Notes under the pieces: model-generated
Told to the model about the DNA's origin: nothing
The model's input: only the letters and a program-made list of their open reading frames with translations
Database searches by the model: none
Translations under genes and position numbers: made by a program
Part shown: positions 10,535 to 20,944 of the stretch, piece by piece
Layout of the letters: each line of letters opens with the position of its first letter
How positions within the stretch are numbered: the stretch's first letter is position 1
NCBI GenBank assembly: GCA_018806915.1
Contig: JAGKQI010000077.1
Location: 151,293 to 215,292 of the forward strand
From: Phytophthora colocasiae
Lineage: Eukaryota > Oomycota > Peronosporomycetes > Peronosporales > Peronosporaceae
Direction of reading: 5' to 3'
DNA: 64,000 nucleotides

Positions 10535-11006
10535 CCGAGGTGGTGGATTTTCATTGGTGAGGGCGCTTATCAGTGCGAAAAGAAGAAGACTCGCAGTTTA
10601 CTGTTGACGCGATGTATGTTTGTATATGAAGAAAAGAAGACCGATTTCTGGAGAGGGCTGGAAGGCAGGATCAGAACCTACGCTCGTAACCCGTCTAGAG
10701 CTCGAGTTTGGGACGAATTTTTTACCTGGATCCTCGGGGCTCATAATGGGATCTGTCTCGGAAGTTGGATCTCCGTACCCCGAGGCCGGATCCTCGGATC
10801 CTCGAAGCGGATCCATTATGGAAGTTGGATCTCCGGATCCCGATGCTGGATCCTCAGATCTCTGAGTCGGATTTGTGGATCCGAAGGCTGGATCCTGAAA
10901 TTGGATCTCGAAATGCATCTTAGCAAAACCGAAGATGGAGGACATGGATATCGGGTGAAGAAGACAGGAGACGAACAAGAAAATATATGGAGTTACGCAA
11001 TGCTGC
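10535..11006 (+). repeat. GGATCC-dense spacer after Gypsy-A pol
   Basis: This stretch between the pol stop and the end of the antisense gene holds no convincing gene. From 10720 to 10900 there are eight GGATCC sites plus several GGATCT in 180 bp, in imperfect short repeats (GGATCCTCGGATCCTCGAAG type). I see no polypurine tract here. Confidence 0.6.
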
Positions 11007-14000
11007 TTACGAAGCTCTGGCCCTGGCAGCGTCAGCATCAAAGTCAGGCAGCAATCGGACGAACTTCATGGAGAGTCGACTGGTGCCAAGGCTGGGGTGA
11101 GAGGATCCAGACCGGTAGTGGGTACGCCAAGGATCTTTGCGATCACAATCTTCGAGGGCAGCTATGAGGCTCTGTGGAGGATCCGCTCCGGCGTCGACAG
11201 CCTCAGCTCCAGGATACCAAGTGACGTCTTCCGTCGGTACGGGGAAGTGGACGAAGTGTGGATCTAACCACAGATCCAAGTCGCAACACCCGGTCAGGCG
11301 CATCCTCTCGAATATCTTGCTCTGAAGCTTGCGGTAGTTGTTCCGGGGCATGGGATCCGCGATTCTTTCGGCGACGATAGAAGCTTGTGAACCAATTGTC
11401 CATCTTCCGAAGCTTCATAGAGATGGGGAACGAGTGCGTGCATTCCCAGATCGCTTGCAGGTTGGCAGCCTCAAACGCGTCATACCAGCTTAGGATCTCC
11501 GCGAGATGGGGCGACAAGTCAGCTTGAAAGGTATAAGGAGGCGGGGACTGGGACCCCAGATCCTTCCATGGATCCGTCGCGTACAACTCGATAATTTGCG
11601 CCTTGGAGATTAGATCTGGAGCGTATCTGGACGGATCCATAGCACCACGACGGACACGAAGGGGAAACAGCCATCCTGGGCGATAACAAGCGGTCGAGTG
11701 TTTGCAGACTCAGAAGGCTGACTTGGTCTGTGATCCAAGGGGCCACCTCTTCGGGAGACATCTTGCGCGGATCCCGAGCAGCTGGAACGAACTCTTCTAG
11801 TGGGCCGTACGCCTCGAACTGAAGCTCAACAGTGCCTTCATGAGAATCCGTCTGGTGAACCTCAGGAGACGCAGAACGTGAAGGGCTGGATGCAACACTG
11901 GATTGGGTAGTGGTGACGTCTCGGATCTCAATAGGAGCAGACGCCGACCCGTGAACGCCGACGCAGATCCGACCGAGAGCGCGACATGGCGGCCTTCAAC
12001 TGTTCTTCATCAAATTCCTCCGACTCGCTACCCGAGCTGGCTTCTGGGTCGTCTCCCGCACCGGATCCAGCTGGACCTCCTTCACCGGAACCCCGTGATC
12101 CCTTATGGGTTTTGGTAGCAGTAGCGGAAGGCTTCGCGGGGGCCGTCGGATCCGGGATCTCTGAGGGTGCACTCGGCAGGGGCGCCTCCGCTGGCTTGTC
12201 CGGAGACGGAACACGCTTGGGATCTGCCGAGTCTTGACCCTCCCCCGGTCGCTCTTGCGCCGCGTCCCCGAAGTCAAGATCCGGATCGTCAGTCGCATCA
12301 CCTGTTGTTTTGGAAACGGGAACAGGCGCAGGCTTGGACGCGACGGCGGAAGGATCTGCGGGATCAGCCCGACGCGAGATCTTGCGCGGCGGCTCTAATG
12401 TTGGGACAGAAGTTTCGCGTCGACGACGCTTGGCGGAAGAACCGTCTTGGGAAGTAGAAGACTCAGACTGCGCGCTTGGGGCATTCGAGGAACTGCGCAT
12501 CGCCATGGAGGCAATCGAAGCTAAATTACGGAGAGCCGACGTGCGCTCGTCGATCACACTACGATGCTCCTCCTCTAAGGCGGCATGCTCCTGCTCGAGC
12601 GCGTCATACTTCGTCTTCGAGGACTTTCCTTGCCTGATCGCGTTCGAGGGTTATCGTAGAGATCTTCTGAATCGCTTTATCCAGTTCCTGAGTCGCTGCT
12701 GTGGACACCCGGGCAGCATCGTCGCGCTCGAGACGGATCCGATCGAGATCCATGCGTATCTTCCTCTGTTCTGACGACTTGCTTCGGATCCTATCGAGCT
12801 CACGTTCAACCTTCTCTCTGGCTTGGTCCGCTCCATCGCGTTGACGTTTTACTTTCAGCAGATCATCTTCGGCCCTCTCGAGACTCTTTCGGCGCTCTGA
12901 CGCTTGAATACGTTCTTCTCAGACCGCCTCTGCTGACGCTCCATCTCTTCACGGGCGTTGAGGTTCTCTTGCTTCAGACGCGCCAGGGCTTCGCTGGCCC
13001 GGTCAAGTTTCTGGATAGTATGCGTATGAACCCGATGGAGTTCACCACGTCGACGTTCTGATTTGGCGAGAAGACTCTCCAGCTCATTGACCCTCTCGTT
13101 CCGAACATGAAGATCCAGTTTGAGCGACTCGATAGTCTTGACGAGATTTTGATTGGGGAGCTGCTTGAGCGACTCACGCAGCTGGTCACGGTGGGCCCGA
13201 AGATCTTCAATCTTGCGTTCTTGTTGGTCGCAGCGAATAGCTGACTCCGCAAGCTGGACACTGGTGCGATTTCGCTCGAGTAAGGCCGCATCTCGCGCGG
13301 TCTCCGCGTCTTTCAACTTCTACTCCAATTCCGTTGAACGCTCTAACAGTTCCGAAGATTCTTCGCGTTGATGCTCAAGCTCTTGAGCCAACCGTACCAC
13401 GGATGGATCCTCCGCCGAGACGTCTTCCCCAGCAATCTGCCGCTCGAGTCCGACTGCATAGTCCTGTAAGACAGCATAGGCTTCTGCTGAAGAGAACTCT
13501 AGATCCGAGTATTGGGCCTTGAGGACGTCGAGCTCACGCAAGTGATCCTTGAGCCGATCCAGATCTTGCACCACTTCCGCTTCCTTTTGCTTCGCCAGCC
13601 GGAGAGCAGTTTGAGAAACATCATACCGACGCTGCGCGAAGTCAATGAACGCTTGAGCAAGGTTCAGGCGAGGCTGCAGCTGGTTGTGAAGCTCTTCATT
13701 ATGCTTCCGCGCTACGGTGAGACCCTGGAGCACTTGCTGATAGCCGGTCTGCATCTCGACGTATCCATCAGACAGAGACTGGAGGGAAGCAACGGCAGCA
13801 TGCACAGGATCCAGATTTGGAATCATAGGAGTGGCAGCTGCCGTGAAATCATAGGGAGCTTGGTCGCAATGGGGACACGGAGGCGGAGCCGCAGAATCTT
13901 GGCCGAAGAACATGGTGGTGTACGCGGAGGAACGGTCGTCGGCAGGCCGATCCATTTTGCAGAGATCGCGATTTGAGGAATGACAAGCCAAATTGGAATT

Positions 14001-14075
14001 TTGTATGGGAACGACGTGATGCCGTTGTGCGGCAACAACCTCGTCCCAGGTGCGATTGTAGTGAAGTGGATTCAA
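11007..14075 (-). pseudogene. Antisense coiled-coil gene in the 3' part of Gypsy-A, multiply broken
   Basis: Encoded opposite to gag and pol. From the right: 14075-13320 (251 codons) with a CPHC..C segment then long heptad-like coiled coil; one in-frame TAG at 13320; 13316-12855, more coiled coil (LRAHRDQLRESLKQLPNQN); frameshift; coiled coil continues near 12850-12600; then 12557-11928, a Ser/Pro/Asp-rich disordered segment with a basic AKRRRRE; then 11761-11007 in shifted frames, a Trp-rich globular-looking end. The reading frame enters the 3' LTR, and no in-frame ATG was found near the right end, so initiation is uncertain. I do not recognise the family. Coiled coil over several hundred residues across frame breaks argues for a once-real protein of some 900 residues. 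Confidence 0.65.
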
Positions 14076-15048
14076 ATCAAGCCGGATATGACGCAGAACG
14101 ACTACGATGATGGGTGACGTGCGACATGGTGCTACGATAAGGACAGGCCCCTAGAACTGGGTACCTACTCTAGGGTGGACCCTAAGTTAGGATCCACTTG
14201 GCCTGGCTACCCTAAGTGCGGATCCCGCCGTCCTAAGTTCGGATCCTGCAGTCCTAAGTGCGGATCCCTGAGATCAAAGATCCTCGGATCCAGATGCCGG
14301 ATCCTCGGGATCCACGACCTCGGGATCCAGATACCGGATCCTCGGGATCCACGATATCAACGAAGTGAAGCAGTTGCAGGAGAGCCAGCATGAGTCAAGA
14401 TAGAGATTTGCGATGGGAAGATAGGGTACAGGATGAGAAACCATAAATCAGAGAGTCGAATTTACCTTCTAGTGCGCAAGTGGTTTTCTTCAGGGCCCAA
14501 GACAAGGGGAGAGGATAGTATATTGGCCTCCCCTTAGTGTTCCTGCAAGTCACTACGCCTACCTAGCTACAGCTAAGACCGGATCCCCGATTTGGCCGGC
14601 TTACCTTACGCTAGTGAATACCTCGGATCCAACGGTGTTGATTGCTTAACCGTAGGATCCTTCGATATCTCCACACCCTCAAGACCAACCGCTACAGGAG
14701 GCGGCAAGCAAGACAGTAATGGCAAAGGAAAAGGACCCCCACACCCACCAAGGCAACCCCGGATCCAAGGATCCACACGATCTTTGAGTCTAAGACCAAG
14801 ATCCCCCAACAAGGACCTGTGTGCAGGAATACCCACGCAAGTCCAACCTCCCAAGTCCCACGTTCAAGCCCTCACGCCTGTGTACACTCTCCCGTTCCTG
14901 AGAGAGCAGATCCCGCCCACTGACGGGTACACAAGGTGAGCCTCAGCAACCCCTACGGTTATCGGAGTACCCCCTCCGTTAGTCAGTGTCTGGGCGCCGT
15001 GTGTGAACGTTGGATCCCTGCTCATTCCAGCGGATCCACTACACCACA
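14057..15048 (+). repeat. Gypsy-A 3' LTR
   Basis: Direct copy of 687-1643 with TGTAGTGAAGTGG at the start and CCACTACACCACA at the end, followed by the CAGC target duplication. It differs from the 5' LTR by scattered substitutions and by an extra CTCGGGATCC-containing segment near 14305-14350. No polypurine tract is evident immediately upstream, which is unusual. Confidence 0.9.
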
Positions 15049-15052
15049 CAGC
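15049..15052. repeat. Target site duplication of Gypsy-A, right copy (CAGC)
   Basis: Partner of 683-686; the pair brackets the nested element. Confidence 0.75.
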
Positions 15053-15245
15053 CGCGTGGACGGGGAGCTTCAGGATCCCCTTCGGCTCTGCGTACTTCGG
15101 CCGATCCACCGCCGGCTCAAGCTCCCACGGCTCCTTCGGACGCGGTGGCGGTGGTGGCGCTCAGGGCAAGGTTCTGCCACTTGTTGTAGCGCCTGGATCC
15201 GACGGAAATGAAACCCGGGGTGCGGGGAACGTGATCCCCGGCCAG

Positions 15246-16112
15246 TCACATGCCGATCTCCTCGTTGTGGTTGAGGGAGACCGCTTTCTCACCAATGTTG
15301 GTAAGTTGTAGATAGCGGATCTTGCCTGGGCCTTGTGCTAACGTCGGTACCCATTGATTGCCTCTTCGTAGCCACAGCTTCTCGTACTCCTTGAGATGGA
15401 TCCGGTCCGGGTGCTCGAAGGTCTCGCCAGGCTCCAGTCGTATACCTTCCTGGAGGAGTAGCGGACGAGCCCGGCCGCTCAAGATCCGCCGTCGCCCATG
15501 AGGTCGCACACGGATCCGTCACCCAGGTCGAGTCGGATCCCGGCCGGTACCATGAAGTCCATGCCGAGGATCGCATCGCAGTCAGGTTGAAGATCTTCGC
15601 CGACCCAGACGTCGCAGAAATACACCAAGTACCCAGCTAAGGTAACCTTGATCCTTGTTTTGCCTGCTGCAATGTACAGCTGCTCACCAATTCCGAGGCA
15701 TTCTTGTGTTTGACTAGTGTCAACCTGGGATCCAACCTTACGAGCAAAGGCGGCATCGATTATCGACACCTCGGATCCCGAGTCAAGAAGCACGGTGGAC
15801 TTGGCATTGTTGATCTTGCACGTTGCCTTGGTCTGCTTGAAGTGTTTGCTGGGGACATGGTACTTCCAGTACCCGCGTGACTCTCCAGGCATGAGATTCA
15901 AGGACATGGCGACCTCGGATCTCTGGTACTCATCGTCTGTAGAGCGGAAGCTCGCAACTCTAGCCGTACGTTTCCCATGAAGTTCACATGTATTATCCAA
16001 TAGATCCGTTCGCTTGTTGCTAACTCGATCCATGGCCTTCTTGTTCACATATGCATAGATGTATAACATTGAACGCTCGTCTCGTACCGGATTCAAACCC
16101 GGCGAGCGTTCT
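15246..16112 (-). pseudogene. Gypsy-B protease
   Basis: Same retropepsin as in Gypsy-A: LLDSGSEVS and AILGMDF motifs are present in the frame 16096-15479. A small deletion near 15500 shifts the end into the frame 15509-15246. The codon aligned with the Gypsy-A TGA is CGA here. Confidence 0.8.
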
Positions 16113-16120
16113 AGTTTAAC
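16071..16120 (-). promoter_or_regulatory. Predicted -1 frameshift signal (Gypsy-B)
   Basis: On the minus strand the heptamer GTTAAAC (16120-16114) is followed by TAG and the same 9-bp plus 4-bp stem as in Gypsy-A (arms at 16103-16111 and 16071-16079). Sequence is unchanged from Gypsy-A over the whole signal. Confidence 0.72.
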
Positions 16121-18180
16121 ATCTTCTCGGCAGCTTCTGGAAGCATGTGCTTACTTGGATCGAACCACTGCCGGATGAGGTTGTAGAACTCCTCCATTTG
16201 GCACTTGCCGTGATCGTGAAGTTCTCCGCAGCCGCGACATACGATAAAGCAGCGATCCGACGGATGACCCTTCTTGCCGCACTTCTGGCAGGTGAGACGC
16301 TTCCAACAGCCAAGATCCGAATGTTTCCTGGATCCGCAGTGCGGGCAGCGCTGTCCTTCGTTGGAGAAGCGTGGTCGGCGATCCGGTGGCGTTGGATCCG
16401 GGCTGGCTTGGGTTGGATCCGGATCCTTCTTAGGATCAGAAGTTCCCGTCTTGTTCTCCGTTGATCCGGCTGTCGTCGAGGTAATCGGTCGCTCACTCGA
16501 GGCTGCTACGTATGCTCTGCGGAGCTCACCATCGATCCGGAGTCCTCGGAGTCGGATCCCTCAGATTCTACCATTTGCATGGAACGGATCGCACGCGTCG
16601 GACCGGTTGGCTGCGGGGCTGTCGTGGTCTTCGGCCGGAACTTGCTGGATCCTGACGACGGCTTCTTCTGTCTGGATCTCGCGCGATCTCGGGCCCGCAG
16701 TACGTCTTCAAGTTGATCCGCGTCCGCAAGTCGGAGTAATGTCAGTTGGTCTGCCAGATCTGCATCCCCAAGCGTCTCGATAAAGTGTTCGACGTGCTCG
16801 CGGCGAGCTTTGGCATCTCCATCCTTGATCATTACTCTCGCACGAAGACCTGCTACGTTCAAACGGTACAAGTATTCCAGTGGCGACTCATCGGATCTTT
16901 TACGAGCGTGGTAGTATTGCCACGCTACTGAGACTCCAAGGCCACAGTACTGCGTCTGGAAGGCTTTTAGCAGATCACTCCACTTCAGCCTTGTAGATCG
17001 ACTGAGCTGTCTGTACCAGTTTCACGCTGGACCAGTGAGGAGATCTCCAAAGGTAAGGCACTTTTCTTCATCCGATGCTTGATCTCTCGTGAAGGCTGAC
17101 TTGACTTTACTAATCCATGATCTTGCTCGTTCCTCGTCATGAACTCCTTCAGGTCCGATATCGCCGAGATTCGGATCCGTTGAATCGTGCTGGATCCTGC
17201 CGTAACGGATGCAGCGGTGGTCGTCGCCGTACGCCGGGGAGCCAATCCGCCAAGGTCGTCAGGGTCATACTCCCAGTTCTCGGGGTGTGATCCTACTGAC
17301 TCCATCTCGACATCCCGGTACACAGGATCCGCAGCGTGCGTCGTAGCCCGTGGAACCGCAGTCATCTGCTGTTCCTTCAAGAATTTGTCCATGGCCGATC
17401 GGAAGTAGATTTGCAGCCTGTTGGTGGATGCATACGGCGGATCCATGGCACGGGGCTGATCACGCGAGGCGTTCCACGTTCGTGTCGGCTTGGCCTCCAG
17501 GATGTCGGTCGGTATGCGAGCTGCCAACATAGCGGCGCCTGCGGGACCGAGCGCCATACGTCGGGGTTCGGACGGACTGTCGGATCCTGCTTCAGATTCC
17601 GCCGAGGCGTATCGAGAGGATCCAGTCTGATACTCTGGGGACTGCGCTAGCTTGGACATCAGATCCCGGGTCGCTCGTCGCTCACCGACGAGGGGCTTCA
17701 GTCGGTTGAATAGTGAAGCCGCTGCGATACGGATCCTGTCGTGGTCCAAGCGGAAAAGTGAGTCCCCATCGAAAGCTCCTGCCGCGAAACCAGCTTCCTC
17801 TAACAGGCGGAGGAGGCCCAGGGCGCTGTCCAGACTGTTCGCAGACTGCACCGGCGCCGTGATTGGACCGGTGAGGGATCCAACCAACTGAGGTTGTAGA
17901 ATCTTCATCACAGGGTCTCCCCGGAGGAAGTCATCGAGCGCGATCCGGCGATACGAAGCCTCCAGCTGGGTCGACGACCATTCCGATTTCAGCACCGGCT
18001 TCTCGTCGACCTCAGATCCTGGTGCCCTCAGCTTCTTCCGCGCAGTCTTCGTCTTCTTCTTCGACGTTTTACCAGCTGAGATCTGCGCGGGGATGGTGTT
18101 GGTGGATGGAGATCCAACAGCTTTCGCTGCTGAATCCCCACCCGGCGGATCAGAACTCGCGTTCCGATCCGGGATCTTGG
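16113..18180 (-). pseudogene. gag: Gypsy-B gag
   Basis: Aligned with 1890-3944 of Gypsy-A. Open from 18199 to 16985 in one frame (404 codons, the first few derived from LTR sequence by the deletion), then broken by a small deletion near 17140. The TGA in the sequence GCGTGAAAC of Gypsy-A is present here too (near 17028). Three zinc knuckles lie at about 16160-16345. A short insertion relative to Gypsy-A (near 16400) duplicates a Gly-Ser-rich piece. Confidence 0.8.
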
Positions 18181-18827
18181 TCTTGGACTCGAAGATCATG
18201 TGGATCCTTGGATCCGGGGTTGCCTTGGTGGGTGTGGGGGTCCTTTTCCTTTTCCATTACTGTCTTGCTTGCCGCCTCCTGTAGCGGTTGGTTTTGAGGG
18301 TGTTGAGAGGTCGAGGGATCCTACGGTTAAGCAATCAACACCGTTGGATCCGGGGTCTTCACTAGCGTAAGGTAAGCCGGCCAAATCGGGGATCCGGTCT
18401 TAGCTGTAGCTAGGTAGGCGTAGTGACTTGCAGGAACACTAAGGGGAGGCCAATATACTATCCTCTTCCCTTAACTTGGGCCCTGAAGAAAACCACTTGC
18501 GCACTAGAAGGTAAATTCGACTCTCTGATTTATGGTTAGCCAGTTTCTCATCCTGTACCCTATCTTTCCCATCGCAAATCTCTATCTTGGATCATGCTGG
18601 CTCTCCTCCAACTACTTTACTTCATTGATGTCTTGGATCATGAGGATCCGAGTCTGGATCCGAGGGCCTTGGATCTTGAGGATCCGGTATCTGGATAACT
18701 TAGGATCCGCCCTAGAGTAGGTACCCAGTTTAGGGATCTGTCCTTATCGTAGCACCATGTCGCACGTCACCCATCATCGTAGTCGTTCTGCGTCATATCC
18801 GGCTTTATTTGAATCCACTTCACCACA
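18173..18827 (-). repeat. Gypsy-B 5' LTR, 3'-truncated
   Basis: Begins (minus strand) TGTGGTGAAGTGG at 18827 and matches about the first 710 bp of the Gypsy-A LTR, with fewer GGATCC array units. It ends abruptly where a deletion joins it to gag. Confidence 0.8.
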
Positions 18828-19497
18828 AGGACCAGTAGGCGCGGGGCGTCCTACTGGTGATGCAGTCTCGCGTGTCGAGCTTGGACACGCGACGTTGAGG
18901 ACTGCTGCCCCCAGCGAGAAACTTTCTCGCTGTAAGCTGCAAGATGACAAGCCAAACCTTGTCATCCTGAACGTGATGTCGAAGAGAGTGAACTCTCTTC
19001 GTGCCCTAGTGGACTCGGGCGCGTCGAACAACTTTGTTCGACAGGGAAGTCTTCGAAGACTTGACTTCGAAGAGGCCGACACGCCTCGTAGCGTGTTGGA
19101 GGTGCGGTTAGCAACAGGTGCCACCGTGAGGACTGAGAAGCGCGTAGTCCGTGTGCGCTTCTCTTACAAACGAAAGACGTTTGTAGAAGATCTTATCATC
19201 TTGGATCTAGACGATAAGTTCGACTTGGTATTAGGGATGCCGTGGCTTGCACGGCATGACCCGGTGATCAACTGGGAGAAGCGTACGCTCGTACGCTTCA
19301 ACAACACATGCGCGACAGAGAGCGATGGCCCTGTCAGTGCTGCACATGCACCGGCCGGTGCTTGTGAATCCCCAGTTGACGCAGCAGCGGCCGCCGCTGC
19401 CTCCGATCGCCGCCGGCGAACATCAATGACTCGGGAGTCGTTGAGAGAAAATGTGTGTCGACTCAGAAATCTGAGCCGAAGGGTTGCGGCCATGTGA
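18828..19497 (+). pseudogene. Gypsy-F protease, 5'-truncated element
   Basis: Retropepsin of a third Gypsy type. The active site is ALVDSGASNNF near 19010 and the C-terminal motif is LVLGMPWLARH near 19230; the same LGMPWL form occurs in Gypsy-C. The open frame starts at 18757 only because an ATG lies in the antisense of the Gypsy-B LTR. The true element sequence begins at 18828, where Gypsy-B interrupts it just upstream of the gag stop. The frame ends at 19497 and coding resumes in another frame. This stretch is strikingly rich in perfect short inverted repeats, e.g. GAGAAGCGC/GCGCTTCTC at 19135 and 19155. Confidence 0.78.
18831..18858 (+). promoter_or_regulatory. Hairpin at the gag stop of Gypsy-F
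   Basis: ACCAGTAGG (18831-18839) pairs perfectly with CCTACTGGT (18850-18858) around a 10-nt loop. TAG of the stem aligns with the gag stop of Gypsy-D. The slippery site that would lie just upstream is lost to the Gypsy-B boundary. Confidence 0.55.
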
Positions 19498-19666
19498 ATG
19501 ATGGTCAGGTGAATGTGAATCACCTGACGCATAAACATCTGAATGATGTTTGTCACATGAGTGATGGTCAGGTGAATCGCATTCACCTGAGAGAAGGTAA
19601 AATACCGGTATTACCGGTATCCTTGGAGGTACTTCAAGCCCCCAAGGGTCGCGCCGACGACGTCGC

Positions 19667-19943
19667 GTCAACTCCGGGAGTTGACGAAATAAATAAAATT
19701 CGGGGAACCGAAAGGCGTGCGTCAGCGCTGGGAGCTGACGCCACTGGCGCGTCGCTGCTAGTTCTGGGAACTAGCGATCGTACATCAGCTCCGGGAGCTG
19801 ATGATGCGTGTACAGGCGAACATTCGCTGCTAGTTCCGGGAACTAGCGATCGTGCGTCAGCTCTGGGAGCTGACGATACGTGTACAAGCGAACACTCGCT
19901 AGCGCAGGAAACTAGCGAGAGCACGTCGACTCCGGGAGTCGAC
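19667..19943 (+). repeat. Array of 8-bp stem, 3-nt loop hairpins with covarying stems
   Basis: Seven units with the pattern stem-YGG-stem: GTCAACTC (19667), GTCAGCGC (19721, one mismatch), GCTAGTTC (19757), ATCAGCTC (19784-19791 region), GCTAGTTC (19829), GTCAGCTC (19856), GTCGACTC (19925). Each is followed by CGG or TGG and its reverse complement. Stem sequence differs between units at several positions while complementarity is kept. The block lies within a coding linker. Confidence 0.85.
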
Positions 19944-20567
19944 GATGCGGTTGCTTCATCCGTAGTAGCGGGTGAAGTTGCTCCATCCGTAGGAGCGGAT
20001 GGAGGCGCAGCGGTTCAGGGAACCGACTGTGCGGCAGGAGGTGCTGGCGGTTGCAAACGCCCAGCACCAGAAAAACCTGCGTGCTCACGTGCAGCGGTGC
20101 AGCACGCGATGAGCGGCACACAAGCAGTGCTTGAATGTGCGAGTCAGCGGAAGGAATCCGCTGACGATGGCAATAAAGTCCTGTCTAAGGTGGGATGCCT
20201 TGGACGTGGAGCGCCTGGAGCTGAGCTCCATGGCAGACCTTCGCGGCGCAAGCTCAGGGAGCTTTGCGAGTCCCAGTCCATGACTGTGGAGGGTGTGTCT
20301 GCAGAGCAGACACCGAGTGTCAAGGTGTTGAACGTCTTGACACGTACTGGTACTGGATTGCAGTACCAGAAGATGCGGTTGGAGAATCCGCCGACGAGTG
20401 CGTCGGCGTTGACCTCACTTCCAACGATGAGTTGGAAGAGTTTCGCACGGGACTTGTACGATGGACGCATCGAAACAAATTTGCATTCTCTCGGATATCG
20501 AGAAAGTGGATCGCGAGGCCATAGAGCTGAAGCAGCTCGTCGTCGATAGGATCACTGAGTGTGATGA

Positions 20568-20572
20568 CTCCC
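20568..20572. repeat. Target site duplication of Gypsy-C, left copy (CTCCC)
   Basis: CTCCC abuts the LTR here and recurs at 28884-28888. Removing Gypsy-C and one copy rejoins the Gypsy-F coding thread in frame (..DDS then LSVKTKK..). Confidence 0.85.
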
Positions 20573-20888
20573 TGTGACGGGGGTCACACAGCACTTCACA
20601 CAGAGGAAGGCTTGGAGTATACTAACTCCTAGTGAACGGCAGTTCACTCGGTCCCCAAAGACTTGGGGAGACTAACTAAAGATGAGGTAGATTTAAGACT
20701 GAATATATTATAGATACTTGTTAGCTTGGCCTGCAATACAAACTAAAAGATATCTATAGTGTAACCTATATAGAAGGTGATAGGTGGCTGCGGAGCCACC
20801 TGCCACGTGTCACCATGATGTGTGACACACCAAATGTATCCACTTCGGAAGAGTGACTAAAGTCACTCTTCAATGTAACCCCGTTACA
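20573..20888 (-). repeat. Gypsy-C 3' LTR
   Basis: On the minus strand it runs from TGTAACGGGGTTACA (20888) to CCCCCGTCACA (20573). It contains hairpins such as GAGTGAC/GTCACTC and AGGTGGCT/AGCCACCT. A CTATATAG element near 20770 is a possible TATA box. Confidence 0.9.
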
Positions 20889-20900
20889 TCCTCCCCACTT
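20889..20900 (-). other. Polypurine tract of Gypsy-C
   Basis: On the minus strand AAGTGGGGAGGA directly precedes the 3' LTR, the usual position of the plus-strand primer. Confidence 0.8.
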
Positions 20901-20944
20901 AGATTCGACTCGTCCAATCAGAGAAGAGAGAAAATCCCTTTCAC

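Larger units (their letters stand above)
687..15048 (+). mobile_element. Gypsy-A, full-length LTR retrotransposon nested in Gypsy-B
   Basis: Two direct LTRs (957 and 992 bp) flank a 12.4-kb interior. The order is LTR, primer binding site, gag with zinc knuckles, protease, long linker, RT, degenerate RNase H, second RNase H, integrase with chromodomain, GGATCC-rich spacer, antisense coiled-coil gene, LTR. Domain order RT-RNase H-integrase identifies Ty3/Gypsy. The element is unusually long. It is not autonomous as it stands: gag, protease, integrase and the antisense gene all carry stops or frameshifts, although the RT-RNase H frame is open. The LTRs differ by substitutions and by a roughly 35-bp duplication in the right LTR, so the insertion is not recent. 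GGATCC is massively over-represented throughout. Confidence 0.9.
15049..18827 (-). mobile_element. Gypsy-B, older relative of Gypsy-A, proximal part
   Basis: Inverted relative to Gypsy-A and closely similar to 690-5040: truncated LTR, gag, protease and the first part of the linker. It is cut at 15049 by Gypsy-A and continues at 686. A deletion joins the middle of the LTR to gag near 18170-18180, removing the LTR 3' part, primer site and gag start, so Gypsy-B could not have moved after that event. Its LTR abuts Gypsy-F at 18828. Confidence 0.85.
19455..20572 (+). pseudogene. Gypsy-F protease-RT linker with repeat block
   Basis: Open from 19455 to 20549 (364 codons). The first half is a repeat of about 20-30 residues built on GTSDRASALGADD, the second half is Gly/Ala/Cys-rich. 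Near the end a different frame (20264-20524) carries the more conserved stretch leading to RT. Gypsy-C then interrupts the element at 20573; the coding thread resumes at 28884. No enzyme motif is seen. Confidence 0.6.

Noticed and set aside
10604..11167. Plus-strand frame after Gypsy-A pol as an env-like gene
   Set aside because: Its product is a translation of GGATCC repeats (Gly-Ser/Arg-Ile runs) without a signal peptide or membrane segment.
14040..14056. Polypurine tract before the Gypsy-A 3' LTR
   Set aside because: The sequence there (TCGTCCCAGGTGCGAT) is not purine-rich; I could not locate a tract for this family.
19667..19943. CRISPR-like array (regularly spaced repeats)
   Set aside because: The units are hairpins inside a coding linker with no constant repeat or spacer structure, and the context is a eukaryotic retrotransposon.
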